Below, piece after piece: positions 42,455 through 51,268 of a stretch of 64,000 bases of DNA (its first letter is position 1; every line of letters begins with the position of its first letter). Made by a program: the position numbers and the translations under genes. Source of the stretch: JBBQNJ01 sp038329845. GTDB lineage: Bacteria > Planctomycetota > Phycisphaerae > Tepidisphaerales > Tepidisphaeraceae. Under the pieces are notes generated by a model. It saw only the letters and a program-made list of their open reading frames with translations. It made no database searches and had not been told where the DNA came from. The stretch is taken from NCBI GenBank assembly GCA_038329845.1, contig JBBQNJ010000005.1:22617-86616 (forward strand). Reading direction: 5' to 3'.

Positions 42455-43624
42455 TCAGGCCCTGACCCCTTCATGCGTATGCCCTTCGTAGAGCGTAATC
42501 AGTTCCGCCAGGTGGCGCTGATGGGAAATCACCGGTCGCAGTTGAAGCGCGGCATCGGCCATGGCGGCGCGGCGGGCTGGATCGAGCATCGCCCGCGCCG
42601 CCTCGGCGAACGCCGGTAGATCGCGCCAGGTGTCGATGATGAACCCTTCCCGCCCATCACTGATCGCCTCATGCGAGCCAGCGTGGCGCGAGACGATCAC
42701 CGGCACGCCCATGGCCAGCGACTCGAGGACCACCAGCGGGCAGGGATCGACCCTCGCGGGAAAAAGCAGAAAATCGGCGGCGCGATAGAACGGATAGATG
42801 TCCGCCGCGGCACCGGTGAAGATCACGCGATCGGCGATCCCGCGCGACCGCGCCAGCCGGAGATATCGCGCCGGATCATCGCGACCCACCACCAGCAGCG
42901 CCAGCCGCGGATCATTCACCCGCGCCACCGCCTCGATCGCCTCGGCCACGCCCTTGCGGGCAAAATCCTGTCCCACAATCAGCGCGACAACGCGATCGTC
43001 GCCCAGGTTGAATCGACGACGGATTTCCTTTCCGGCATGCGGATCGCGCTGCGGATCGAACCGTAAAATGTCGATCCCATTGAACAGTTTTACGATCTTC
43101 TCCGGGCGCGCGGGGAAATACGCCAGCGCTGATCGCCGCATCCGCTCGGTGAGGCAAAGGATCGTCGGCGGCGAATCGCCGGTCATCATCCCGCGCTCGA
43201 TCCGCGCGAACAGAAGACGTTTGCGATTCAATTGCGTCCCCAGCCGTGCCAGGGCGCGTGCCATCCCGCCGCGGTAACGCTCATGCCCATGGTCGATGCT
43301 CTCGACCGCCAGACCGGCGTGCGGGTGATAGAAGTCGCACCGCCGCACCGGCAGCATCGCGTGAACGATGTCGTAGTTCCGGTGATTCAAGGCATCGTCC
43401 AGGGATTCGAGGAACCGCAGATACTCAGCGCGGCGAGTCAGCCCCGACGCCGCCACTTCCACGCGTTGGACCTGCGGCAGACCTTCCGCCCCGGGGCCGA
43501 AATCCCGCGCCAGCAACGACACCGAATGCCCGGCGGCGACCAACGACCGAGCCACGCCCGAGGTGTACCCCTCGGCCCCGCCGCGGGAGGGATCGGCGTG
43601 ATAAATCACCAAGGCGATGTTCAT
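42455..43624 (-). CDS. Glycosyltransferase family 4 (WaaG-like, LPS core)
   Basis: A 389-residue GT-B enzyme. The N-terminal domain has the sugar-acceptor loop DPSRGGAEGYTSGVA; the C-terminal donor-binding domain has VALIVGQDFARKGV, RVIFTGAAADIYPFYRAADFLLFPARVDPCPLVVLESLAMG with the conserved E-x7-E region, and VIVSRHAGSHEAI. The layout and the DFARKGV phrase are those of WaaG, the enzyme that adds glucose to LPS core. Its start overlaps the stop of the LPS kinase gene by four bases (ATGA), which supports a role in LPS core assembly. Confidence 0.9.
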   Translation of the reverse strand: MNIALVIYHADPSRGGAEGYTSGVARSLVAAGHSVSLLARDFGPGAEGLPQVQRVEVAASGLTRRAEYLRFLESLDDALNHRNYDIVHAMLPVRRCDFYHPHAGLAVESIDHGHERYRGGMARALARLGTQLNRKRLLFARIERGMMTGDSPPTILCLTERMRRSALAYFPARPEKIVKLFNGIDILRFDPQRDPHAGKEIRRRFNLGDDRVVALIVGQDFARKGVAEAIEAVARVNDPRLALLVVGRDDPARYLRLARSRGIADRVIFTGAAADIYPFYRAADFLLFPARVDPCPLVVLESLAMGVPVIVSRHAGSHEAISDGREGFIIDTWRDLPAFAEAARAMLDPARRAAMADAALQLRPVISHQRHLAELITLYEGHTHEGVRA

Positions 43625-44520
43625 GTCGTTCGGTCCCGATCCCCGGCATCAGCGCTGGGTGAATCACCGGGTGCCCAGGTCCAGATCATCGGTGGAATCG
43701 AGACATTGCGATGGGGCTGTTCCGCTCGCAGATGCACGTCATGGCGGGCCATTCGACGGATTTTCCGCGCGATCGCCCGTTCCAGACGACCGGCCGCGGA
43801 ACATTGCCCCCCGGCATATCGCGCAAGCCAGCGCCCGCGCTGCTCATCGGAAATCCCCAGCCGCTGAATGCTGAAGCAGAACTGCGCCAAATCCTTGATG
43901 ATCCATCGACGGTGGGTCAGGCACGGCAACCGGCGGACGCGGGCTAAGTCGATCAACCGCAAATCCACAACACGATGGTCATCGATATGGGCAAGAAAAT
44001 GGCACAGATACAGATCACGGTGATGCAGCCCCGCGTCGTGCAGTCGCCTCACCATGTCGGCGGTCGGGCCGAGCAGCGCTTCGAAGTCGATCTGCCCGCC
44101 CTCGATCAGTTTATCGCACGGCACGTAGCCGCTCAGATCGTCGAAGATCACGAACGAGCGACCGTCGGACTGCTCGCCCCAGGCGACCATCGCCGCGGTG
44201 GGAAGCTTCGCATGCACCATGAGCTGCCACCCGGCCGCCTCGGCCGCCGCCGGACCGCTTCGGCCGCATCTCACGGCGGCATATCGCTTCAGATGCCAGC
44301 GGATTCGCCGCGACTCGCCTGCCGGCGGCGAAAAGTCCATCTCGAATGCGCAGTTTTCCCGGTCGGCAAGGGTTCGCCAGACGCGAATTCTCGGATCGTC
44401 GAATACCCGTTGGGGATGATCGAGCCACCCGCACGCCGCCAGCGCCGCCTCGTACCCGGCCGCCCCATGCAGTCGCCCGCTCATCGTCCGCCGCATCGAA
44501 ATGGCCGCGCCCTCGCTCAT
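43621..44520 (-). CDS. LPS heptose kinase-like protein (WaaP/InaA family)
   Basis: A 299-residue protein kinase-like enzyme. It has a Lys in a strand like WHLKRYAAV, FVIFDDLSGYVPCD, the catalytic loop LHHRDLYLCHFLAHID (HRD with the following H-F), and the LIDLARVRRLP metal-binding strand. The InaA/WaaP family phosphorylates heptose or other sugars in LPS core, which stiffens the outer membrane. It is followed, with a four-base overlap, by a WaaG-like glycosyltransferase. The ATG at 44520 is chosen; two TTG codons just before it are less likely. Confidence 0.88.
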   Translation of the reverse strand: MSEGAAISMRRTMSGRLHGAAGYEAALAACGWLDHPQRVFDDPRIRVWRTLADRENCAFEMDFSPPAGESRRIRWHLKRYAAVRCGRSGPAAAEAAGWQLMVHAKLPTAAMVAWGEQSDGRSFVIFDDLSGYVPCDKLIEGGQIDFEALLGPTADMVRRLHDAGLHHRDLYLCHFLAHIDDHRVVDLRLIDLARVRRLPCLTHRRWIIKDLAQFCFSIQRLGISDEQRGRWLARYAGGQCSAAGRLERAIARKIRRMARHDVHLRAEQPHRNVSIPPMIWTWAPGDSPSADAGDRDRTT

Positions 44521-44867
44521 CAACAATGGCGACTGTAAAGATGGCGATTCCCCCGTGCAAATCAGCAGGGGGGCGAGGGCGCGATCTCGTTCCCCCGATG
44601 CGCCCGCGAGTTCGTTAGCCCCAAGCGCCAGCCAGGAGATCGTTAGCCCGAAGCGCCAGCGAGGAGATCGTTAGCCCGAAGCGCCAGCGAGGAGATCAGG
44701 AGATCGGGGGTGAGCCGCGCACGAAGTAAGCGAACACATATTAAAAACCCCGCTTACTTCGTGCGCGGCTCATTCACGCGCCGTGGGGGCGAGTGTGGGC
44801 ACCGCGCCCCGCCACCCCGCGGTCCCTCGCTGGCGCTTCGGGCTAACGCGATGCGGACATCGCCCGC
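44521..44867. repeat. Nested repeat array: 28-bp tandem units and a 22-bp stem hairpin
   Basis: Three tandem 28-bp units begin at 44613, 44641 and 44669 (CGTTAGCCCGAAGCGCCAGC then GAGGAGAT). A perfect 22-bp inverted repeat follows (44711-44732 with 44751-44772, starting TGAGCCGCGCACGAAGTAAG), around an 18-base AT-rich loop. An inverted copy of the 28-bp unit closes the array at 44825-44848. The whole forms nested symmetry. No gene. Confidence 0.88.
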
Positions 44868-45815
44868 TCACTCCCTCACCCCCAACACCTCCCCTGCTCG
44901 ATGCCAATAGGCGTGATCGAACCCGAGCCGATGCTTGATCAGGATGTCGCGGCGGAGCCAGTTTTCCTCGGCCATCAGCTCGAGAGATTCGCCCAGGCCC
45001 AGCCGCCGCACGGGCGGGATCGGCAGGATCGGCCAGTCGCTGCCGTGAACCAGCTTCGAGCGCACGACCTCATCGGCGAAAATCGCGTCATAAGCGCACC
45101 ATCGCATCGGTAGATTCAGCGCCGATGTGTCGCCATAGGCATGTTCGTATTCATGGCAAAGCCGCACGAACGAATCGAGATAATCCACATCGTCCGGGCG
45201 CGAGCGCGTGCCGCAGTGGGCCATGATCACCTTCACGCCGCGCTGAAGCGCCGGGACCAGCAACATCGGATCGGCGGTTGCGCGGTCAAGCTGCGGCAGC
45301 GAGGTCTCCCCGCCGGTATGGCAAAGCAGCGTGATCCCGTGATGGGCCATCGCCTCGTAAAAACCGAAGCATCGCTCATCGCCGGGATTGAAGTTCTGCG
45401 TGATCGGCAGCCACTTGACGAGCACCGCCCCCGCCGCGATGCAGCGTTCGAGTTCGGCGACGGCATCTTCCCGATAGGGATGGACCGACGCCCCGAACAA
45501 CACCTTCCGATGCCCCGCGGCCAGGTTGATCACGTAATCGTTGGTGACATACAGGTGAGTATTGGCCCAATCCGCCTGGCCATCGGGCGCGTGAACGGCA
45601 TCGAACGCCAGCACCACCGCCGCATCCAGTTCGGGAGTTTGATCCAGCGTGGTGAGCAGCCGATCGCGCAGCACCGACTCGGTGTCGGCGTCCAACCCCT
45701 CGAGCCCGAACTTCCACCGCATGAACCGGAACGGCAGCGACCGATCCAGCCGCGCCGACATCAGCCCATGTCCCGGGGAACAAGCGGCGATATGCACATG
45801 GACATCGAGGATCAT
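44868..45815 (-). CDS. Amidohydrolase-family (amidohydrolase_2) metal-dependent hydrolase
   Basis: A 315-residue TIM-barrel hydrolase. It starts MILDVHVHIAACSPG (HxH metal site), and has VVLAFDAVHAPDG, VLFGASVHPYRED, VLVKWLPITQNFNP (a Lys that may be the carboxylate-type ligand), LLCHTGGETS, IMAHCGTRS and VHGSDWPILP with the last Asp. Family members decarboxylate or hydrolyse cyclic acids such as aminocarboxymuconate and related compounds; the substrate is not clear here. The next gene on the same strand starts 25 bases upstream, so they may share a transcript. Confidence 0.8.
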   Translation of the reverse strand: MILDVHVHIAACSPGHGLMSARLDRSLPFRFMRWKFGLEGLDADTESVLRDRLLTTLDQTPELDAAVVLAFDAVHAPDGQADWANTHLYVTNDYVINLAAGHRKVLFGASVHPYREDAVAELERCIAAGAVLVKWLPITQNFNPGDERCFGFYEAMAHHGITLLCHTGGETSLPQLDRATADPMLLVPALQRGVKVIMAHCGTRSRPDDVDYLDSFVRLCHEYEHAYGDTSALNLPMRWCAYDAIFADEVVRSKLVHGSDWPILPIPPVRRLGLGESLELMAEENWLRRDILIKHRLGFDHAYWHRAGEVLGVRE

Positions 45816-45840
45816 GGCCGGCGGCGATGCTACCGCGCCA

Positions 45841-46602
45841 TCACCGCTTTTGCGCCACCAGGATCAGATCGGCGCTCGAGGCCGGGTCGTATGCAGCGCG
45901 ATCGTATCCGCCGAACGCCTGGCAATCACCGGCGCCGCCATTCCCAACCCATTGCCGCAATTGTTCGATATCCAACCCCAGCAGCCGACTCGTGGGGGCA
46001 TGTAACCGGGGCACATCCGAGTCGAGCGAAACGAGAATCATGTCCACGAACCCCAGTCGTCCCGCGCGATGCACGCCCTTGATGATCATCATCTCTTGAT
46101 CGCCCAGCCGCCGACGAAGGCACTTCTGCCACGTCACCGGCCCATCGCACAAGCGCCAGAGGTTCAGCAGTTGGATCACCACCGCCCCGCCGGAGCGGAC
46201 CGCCCCCAGCATCGCCTCGACGGCGGGCCCGGCGACCGATTCATCCGCCGCCAGGGCCAGGGAATTGCCCACGCACACGGCCACGTCGAACGCTTCGGGC
46301 GCTGCGGCAGGTTGATCGAACCCGCGAACCACCCAGCGCAGATTCGCCGGCTCTCCGTGCGCCGACCTGGCCCGGGCGATCATCGCCGCCGACACATCCG
46401 CCGCCTCGACCTCCAAGCCCCATTGATGAAACATCGCCGCGTGATGGCCGGCGCCGCAGGCGGCGTCCAAAACCCGCTTGGCGCCGATTCGATCAAAGAT
46501 CCACCGGTAAAACGGTGTCTCGTTCGCCAGCCGTCGCGGCCAGTCGATCATCGCCTCGTACGCCTCGGCCACAATCACATCATCGAAGGATCGTTCGGCC
46601 AT
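45841..46602 (-). CDS. Class I SAM-dependent methyltransferase
   Basis: A 253-residue Rossmann methyltransferase with motif I RVLDAACGAGHHAAMF, motif II VEAADVSAAMI, and DVAVCVGNSLAL for motif IV. The LGDQEMMIIK and DMILVSLDSD strands complete the fold. The opening (FYRWIFDRI) resembles small-molecule methyltransferases rather than RNA or protein types, but the substrate is not clear. It is encoded on the same strand as the amidohydrolase downstream. Confidence 0.85.
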   Translation of the reverse strand: MAERSFDDVIVAEAYEAMIDWPRRLANETPFYRWIFDRIGAKRVLDAACGAGHHAAMFHQWGLEVEAADVSAAMIARARSAHGEPANLRWVVRGFDQPAAAPEAFDVAVCVGNSLALAADESVAGPAVEAMLGAVRSGGAVVIQLLNLWRLCDGPVTWQKCLRRRLGDQEMMIIKGVHRAGRLGFVDMILVSLDSDVPRLHAPTSRLLGLDIEQLRQWVGNGGAGDCQAFGGYDRAAYDPASSADLILVAQKR

Positions 46603-46706
46603 CTTGCCTCCCGCGGCTTACGCCGCGGCATCCCCTGGCTTTCGCCGCGGCCTCCCACAGCTTGCGCCTTTGCCTCCCGCGGCTGACCCCTTTGCCTCCC
46701 GCGGCT

Positions 46707-47942
46707 CTACGCCTTCGCCGGTTGGCGTTTCTTCTTCGGCTCTCGCGGATTCAGGCAACGGTCGAGGTTTCGCATCGCCTGTTTCAGCCGATGCTCGTTC
46801 TCCACCAGCGCGATGCGCACGTACGATTCACCATGTTCGCCGAAGGCCCGGCCCGGCGAGAGCGCCACCTCGGCCTCATCCATCATGCGCAGGCAGAACT
46901 CGATCGACCCCTCGCCGGATTTGAAATGCTCGGACTTGATCCTAGCCCAGACGAACATGCTCGCCCGCGGGCGCTCGTAGGTCCATCCCAGCTTGTCCAG
47001 ACCCTGGCAAACCACGTCGCGGCGATGCTGATACACCTTGGATTGCTCGCTGATGCCCGCGCCGCATTCGCGTAAGGCGATCACGCTGGCGATCTGGATC
47101 GGCTGGAAAATCCCGTAGTCGTAATACCCCTTGATCGTCGCCAGCGCCTTGACCATCTCGGCGTTGCCGGCGCAGAACCCAACCCGCCAACCGGCCATGT
47201 TGTAGCTCTTGGACATCGTCGTGAACTCGACGCCCACCTCCTTGGCCCCCGGAGTGGCAAGAAAACTGGGGGCCTTGTATCCATCGTAACACACCTCGCC
47301 ATAGGCGAAATCCGAGATGATCATGATCCCGCGCCGCCGGCACATGGTGATCGCACGCTCCCAGAAGCCGGGATCGATGGTCATCGCCGTCGGATTGTGC
47401 GGGTAGTTCAAGATCAGCAGCTTGGGCGTGGGATACAACCCCTCGATCGTCCGCTCGATGCGGTCGAGGAACGCCTGGTCGTTGCCCAGCGGCACGCGGA
47501 TCACATTCGCCCCGGCCATGGCGACGGCATAAATATGGATCGGAAACGCCGGGTCGCCGACGATCGCGGTGTCGCCCGGGCCAAGCATCGCAAGGCACAG
47601 GTGGCTGAAGCCTTCCTTCGAGCCAATCGTGGCGATCACCTCCGTCTCGCTGTCCAGCTCGACGCCGTATTTATGCTTGTATTTGCGCGCCACTTCCCGG
47701 CGCAGACCGGCGATCCCCGTCGAAACGCTGTAGCGATGGTTCCGCGGATCACGGGCCGCCTCCATCAGCTTCTGCACTACCGGCTCGGGCGTCGGATCGG
47801 TCGGATTGCCCATCCCCAGGTCGATGATGTCCACGCCCGCCACCCGCATGTCGTGCTTCATCTTGTTGATGCGCCCGAACAAATACGGCGGAAGACGATT
47901 GATTCGTGAAGAGACTTCAATTTTGAACGGTGGCTGGCTCAT
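46707..47942 (-). CDS. Class I/II aminotransferase (AlaC/LL-DAP aminotransferase-like)
   Basis: A 411-residue fold type I PLP enzyme. Visible are INRLPPYLFGRINKMKHDMR and DIIDLGMGNPTDP at the N terminus, YPHNPTAM, SDFAYGEVCYDG, and FTTMSKSYNMAGWRVGFCAG with the PLP-binding Lys. The N-terminal phrase YLFGRINKMK is typical of the AlaC/MetC-like group that makes alanine or transaminates glutamate with pyruvate; LL-diaminopimelate aminotransferase is a near relative. The C-terminal KKKRQ tail is basic. It stands alone, so its pathway is uncertain. Confidence 0.85.
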   Translation of the reverse strand: MSQPPFKIEVSSRINRLPPYLFGRINKMKHDMRVAGVDIIDLGMGNPTDPTPEPVVQKLMEAARDPRNHRYSVSTGIAGLRREVARKYKHKYGVELDSETEVIATIGSKEGFSHLCLAMLGPGDTAIVGDPAFPIHIYAVAMAGANVIRVPLGNDQAFLDRIERTIEGLYPTPKLLILNYPHNPTAMTIDPGFWERAITMCRRRGIMIISDFAYGEVCYDGYKAPSFLATPGAKEVGVEFTTMSKSYNMAGWRVGFCAGNAEMVKALATIKGYYDYGIFQPIQIASVIALRECGAGISEQSKVYQHRRDVVCQGLDKLGWTYERPRASMFVWARIKSEHFKSGEGSIEFCLRMMDEAEVALSPGRAFGEHGESYVRIALVENEHRLKQAMRNLDRCLNPREPKKKRQPAKA

Positions 47943-48051
47943 AGTGATCTTTCGGCGCTGCCGCGCCCTTCTCGTGTGCCGGCGCTACAATCGCCGCGGA
48001 CCGGATGGCCTGGATACAAACAGTGTATCGCGCAACCGCGAATTGTCGCGG

Positions 48052-49341
48052 TCAATGACCGGCGGGGGAGTTCGGCGTCGCACCGGGCCCGGCAGCCGCA
48101 GGACGTTCGCCGGCGGGCACCGGCGCGGGATTGCCGGCGGGCGCGGGATCGCCGGCGGGCGCGGGATCGCCGGCGGGTGCCGGCGCAGCGTCTTGCGTCG
48201 AGGGCATTCCCGGAATGTGCGGATCGGGCAAGGTGGACGGCACCGGCGGCAACAGCCGCCGGGTGGACGGCCCGCTCGTCGTCGCGGCCCGGGCGCGGTC
48301 CTCTTCCATGCGCTTTTCGATCGCCTGACGCTCCTTGATCTCGCCCCGGGCCGCATCGCGGCGCTTCTCGTACTGCGCCCGCAGCGTCGGATCGAACACC
48401 TCCAGCGAGTTCAGCGCCGCCCGGCCCAGTTCCACCCGCAGCTCATTGATCTTCTGCTCCACCAGGCGCTGCTCGACTTCCTTGGCCACCGCCTCGCGGA
48501 CATCCTCGAACTTCACCGCCTTGGGCGCGATCCGCTGCTCGAGCTTGATCAGGTGATACGAATCCTGCGCCCCGACCGGTTCGGAAACCTCTGCTTCCTT
48601 CAGCGCGAACGCCACGTCCTTGAAGACCTGCGGATATCCCGGGGTGTTGCGGGCGAACGCCGGAAGCTCGCCCCCCAGCGGCGCGGTGCGGGGGTTGATG
48701 CTCATCTTCATCGCCACCTGCTCGAACGGCGTGCCCGATGCCAGCAGCCGCTGCGCCTCGGCCACATCCTCCAGACGCTTCAACTGGATATGGCGGACCT
48801 TGATGTTCTCGCCATACATCACCCCGAACGCGGTGCGAAGATTGTCCTCGGTGATCTGTCCGGCGATGGCCCGCTCGGCCACTTTGCGAAAATAGGCGTT
48901 GGTCTTCATCGCCAGATCGAACACGCCCGGCGGCGTGTTAGTCTTGGCCAGGTATTGATCCAGCGCCTCGGTGCGCTGATTGGCGGGCACCCCCAGTTTT
49001 TCCAAATTGATCTCCCGTTCGGCGAGAATGTCCTGCGGCGTGACCTGGATGTTCTTTATCGCCGCTTCCTGCTCGATCAGCTGCAATTGCACAAGCATCA
49101 ACAGCACATTCAGCCCATGGGTATCGACCAGGGCCTTGTAATATTCGGCCTGGCTGATATCGGCCCCACCGACGCGGGCGACGGCTCCCCGCTCATCCAT
49201 CGTCCCCCGCGCCGCCGCCGCCGGCTTTGCACCGGGAAGTTCTTCCCGCCCCCCCCGCGCGCACCCCGTCCCCCCGCAGGCAATCGCCCCCGCCACGATC
49301 AATCCCACTGCCCCGCGCCGCCGATATCCAATGCCCAACAT
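48052..49341 (-). CDS. SurA/PrsA-type peptidyl-prolyl isomerase lipoprotein
   Basis: A 429-residue exported protein with a lipoprotein-like signal (VGLIVAGAIACGGTGC), an N-terminal chaperone part of helices (about 60-190) and a parvulin domain (about 195-290: IKVRHIQLKRLEDVAEAQRL ... LGGELPAFARN ... VFKDVAFALKEAEVSEPV ... YHLIKLEQR). Such proteins fold outer-membrane proteins in the periplasm. The C-terminal ~90 residues form a low-complexity Pro/Ala/Gly tail with three tandem units of PAPAGD, coded by 18-bp repeats near 48128-48180. The ATG at 49341 begins the signal; GGAG lies further upstream than usual. Confidence 0.88.
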   Translation of the reverse strand: MLGIGYRRRGAVGLIVAGAIACGGTGCARGGREELPGAKPAAAARGTMDERGAVARVGGADISQAEYYKALVDTHGLNVLLMLVQLQLIEQEAAIKNIQVTPQDILAEREINLEKLGVPANQRTEALDQYLAKTNTPPGVFDLAMKTNAYFRKVAERAIAGQITEDNLRTAFGVMYGENIKVRHIQLKRLEDVAEAQRLLASGTPFEQVAMKMSINPRTAPLGGELPAFARNTPGYPQVFKDVAFALKEAEVSEPVGAQDSYHLIKLEQRIAPKAVKFEDVREAVAKEVEQRLVEQKINELRVELGRAALNSLEVFDPTLRAQYEKRRDAARGEIKERQAIEKRMEEDRARAATTSGPSTRRLLPPVPSTLPDPHIPGMPSTQDAAPAPAGDPAPAGDPAPAGNPAPVPAGERPAAAGPGATPNSPAGH

Positions 49342-49508
49342 TGTCGATCCAGCTCCTAACCGCCCAACTTCCACCTTGGATTTCCAACCCGCGCCCCGCG
49401 ATTTCCAATCTCAATTTGAAATCCGAAACCCAAATCCCAAAATCTCAAATCCCAAATCTGAAATCTGAAATCTCAACCCCCAAACTCCTAATTCTTAATC
49501 CCCAATTC

Positions 49509-51020
49509 CTAACTCTTCCTCCCCGCCCAGCGGTGATATTGTTCCCGCAATTCCTGCAACTTCGTAAACGCCGGCTTCGGCTGAAACCGATCATCGAGCA
49601 ATCCGCCCCCCGGCACCGTCGGATTCAAATCCGCCAAGTTCGCCCACGCCACGCTTTCCACGTACGGCTTGCTCAACGCCAGTCGATACACCGCCTCCAT
49701 CCACTCGGCCTGCAATTGCGGATCCCATGGCCGATGCCATCGCCCCGCCGCCGATGGATCGAGCTTGCCTTCCGATTGATCGCCCGGATCGGCATTGGCC
49801 CGTCCCGGGGCGGCCACGGCGGTGAGAAACACCGGCCGGCCCAGCGTGGCGAACTTGTCGAGCATCACGCTCAATTGAAACAAGTCGCGCATAAAGCTGC
49901 CCGGCCGCGGAACTCCCAGCTCCAGGCGAAGTCCGAAGCCCTCGAAGTTGATCCCCGCCTGCGCCACCATCTCGGCATACATCATCGGCGCCACGCTCGA
50001 TTTTCGCGCGTGATATTCCCCGAACGGCTGGGTGATCGACACCAGCGTCCGGGCGTTGGGAAGCATGTTCTTCACCTGCGAAATCAGCAGTCGCGTCAGC
50101 TCGATGATCTGCTCGAAACTCAACGGAAACAGCGAATTGACCGGCAGCCCCGCCACCACGTCCCACACCGCCACCGCCTTGCGATACCGCTGCACCACCT
50201 TTTGCACGTATTCGTACGCCAGCTCGCGCAGCGTGTCGAAATCATGTTCCCAGATGAACATCCAGTCCGGCACCGCCTCCTCGCACAGATGGATGATCGG
50301 CCCGCCGATGATCGGCATCTTCTTGCGGGCCAGCAGCTCGACCCATTCGTCCACCGCCTCGGATTCGAACACCTGCTCACGCGGCTGAAACTGCTTCCAC
50401 GTCAGCGGCAGCACGACGTAGTCGAAGCTCGACGCCATCGCGTCCTTGTAACGCTGGTTGGGGATCGTGGGATCGACCTGGCAGCCGAAGATGTGGCGGA
50501 CGAACTGCCCCGACGCCCGCCGCCGATTTAACAGCAGTTCGGCATGAAACAGCGCCAACTGCTCGGATAGATCCACCGAGAGCATCAACGATTGATCGGC
50601 CAGCTTCGCCGCCTCTTCCGGACGATCCAGCGCCCCCAGGGCATCGGCCAGCAGCGACTGCGCCTCGCGGAACTGCGCCTGATATTTCTCGACCTTCGGA
50701 AAGTCGAACAGGTTCCAGTCTTCCTGCTTCTGCACGATTTTCATCAACCGGAACCGCGCCAGCTCGACATTCAAGTTATACGCCTTGGCCGAATGCTGAA
50801 GCCGCGTCGTCTCGATCTGATACATCCCCAGCGGACCTAGATCCCACAGCAGGCTTACCCCCACGGCATGATCATCCGAGCGGTTTACGCACAGCAGCCC
50901 ATCGCGGAAAACGACCTCCCCGGTGATCGGGATGCTCTCCGGACCAACCGCGATCGCCGCCGTCGGGGCGAACGTCGTCAACCGCACTCCATCGCGATAT
51001 ATCTCGAACTTGACTGGCAT
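49509..51020 (-). CDS. GH10 xylanase-like protein lacking the catalytic glutamates
   Basis: A 503-residue protein. The first ~150 residues are a beta-rich domain of unknown type. Residues ~170-495 follow the GH10 TIM-barrel pattern: FDYVVLPLTWKQFQPREQ, IIGGPIIHLCEEAVPDW, VVQRYRKAVAVWDVV, LVSITQPFGEYHA, INFEGFGLRLELG, and LADLNPTVPGGGLLDD. In active GH10 enzymes the acid/base lies in a WDVVNE motif, here WDVVAG; the nucleophile, in a TE[LF]D motif, is here LTAVAA. Both glutamates are therefore missing. It has no signal peptide, so it may be a cytoplasmic sugar-binding or structural protein. The ATG at 51020 is chosen to begin after the repeat DNA. Confidence 0.75.
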   Translation of the reverse strand: MPVKFEIYRDGVRLTTFAPTAAIAVGPESIPITGEVVFRDGLLCVNRSDDHAVGVSLLWDLGPLGMYQIETTRLQHSAKAYNLNVELARFRLMKIVQKQEDWNLFDFPKVEKYQAQFREAQSLLADALGALDRPEEAAKLADQSLMLSVDLSEQLALFHAELLLNRRRASGQFVRHIFGCQVDPTIPNQRYKDAMASSFDYVVLPLTWKQFQPREQVFESEAVDEWVELLARKKMPIIGGPIIHLCEEAVPDWMFIWEHDFDTLRELAYEYVQKVVQRYRKAVAVWDVVAGLPVNSLFPLSFEQIIELTRLLISQVKNMLPNARTLVSITQPFGEYHARKSSVAPMMYAEMVAQAGINFEGFGLRLELGVPRPGSFMRDLFQLSVMLDKFATLGRPVFLTAVAAPGRANADPGDQSEGKLDPSAAGRWHRPWDPQLQAEWMEAVYRLALSKPYVESVAWANLADLNPTVPGGGLLDDRFQPKPAFTKLQELREQYHRWAGRKS

Positions 51021-51055
51021 GGGAGTGCGGCATCTTAGCAGAGCGCCAACTTCCC

Positions 51056-51260
51056 TCAACCCGGCAAGAAGGGATTGTGGCGCAAGCTTCGAGCTCGCCC
51101 GTGGACCCGCAGGCCCAACGCCTGCAATTGTGGTGCAGGCTTCCAGCCTGCCCATGAGCCCGCAGGACCAAAGTCAGCAATTGTGGTGCGGGCTTCCAGC
51201 CTGCCCTTTTGCCCGCAGGCGGGAGGCCTGCACCCCAAGAATATTCTTGATGTCCCCGTT
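51056..51260. repeat. Dispersed palindrome cluster
   Basis: Three copies of the GCAGGCTTCCAGCCTGC family (near 51088, 51136 and 51189, with variants) and one GAATATTCTTGATGTCCCC (51239-51257), the same pair of families as at 2319-2490. The spacing between copies is about 50 bases. No gene lies between nuoB and the GH10-like gene. Confidence 0.8.
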
Positions 51261-51268
51261 CCCGCGGT

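Noticed and set aside
41584..42465. 293-codon plus-strand frame across nfo
   Set aside because: Antisense to all zinc-binding motifs of endonuclease IV.
44613..44696. Possible CRISPR array of 28-bp repeats
   Set aside because: The 28-bp units adjoin with no spacers, and only three occur.
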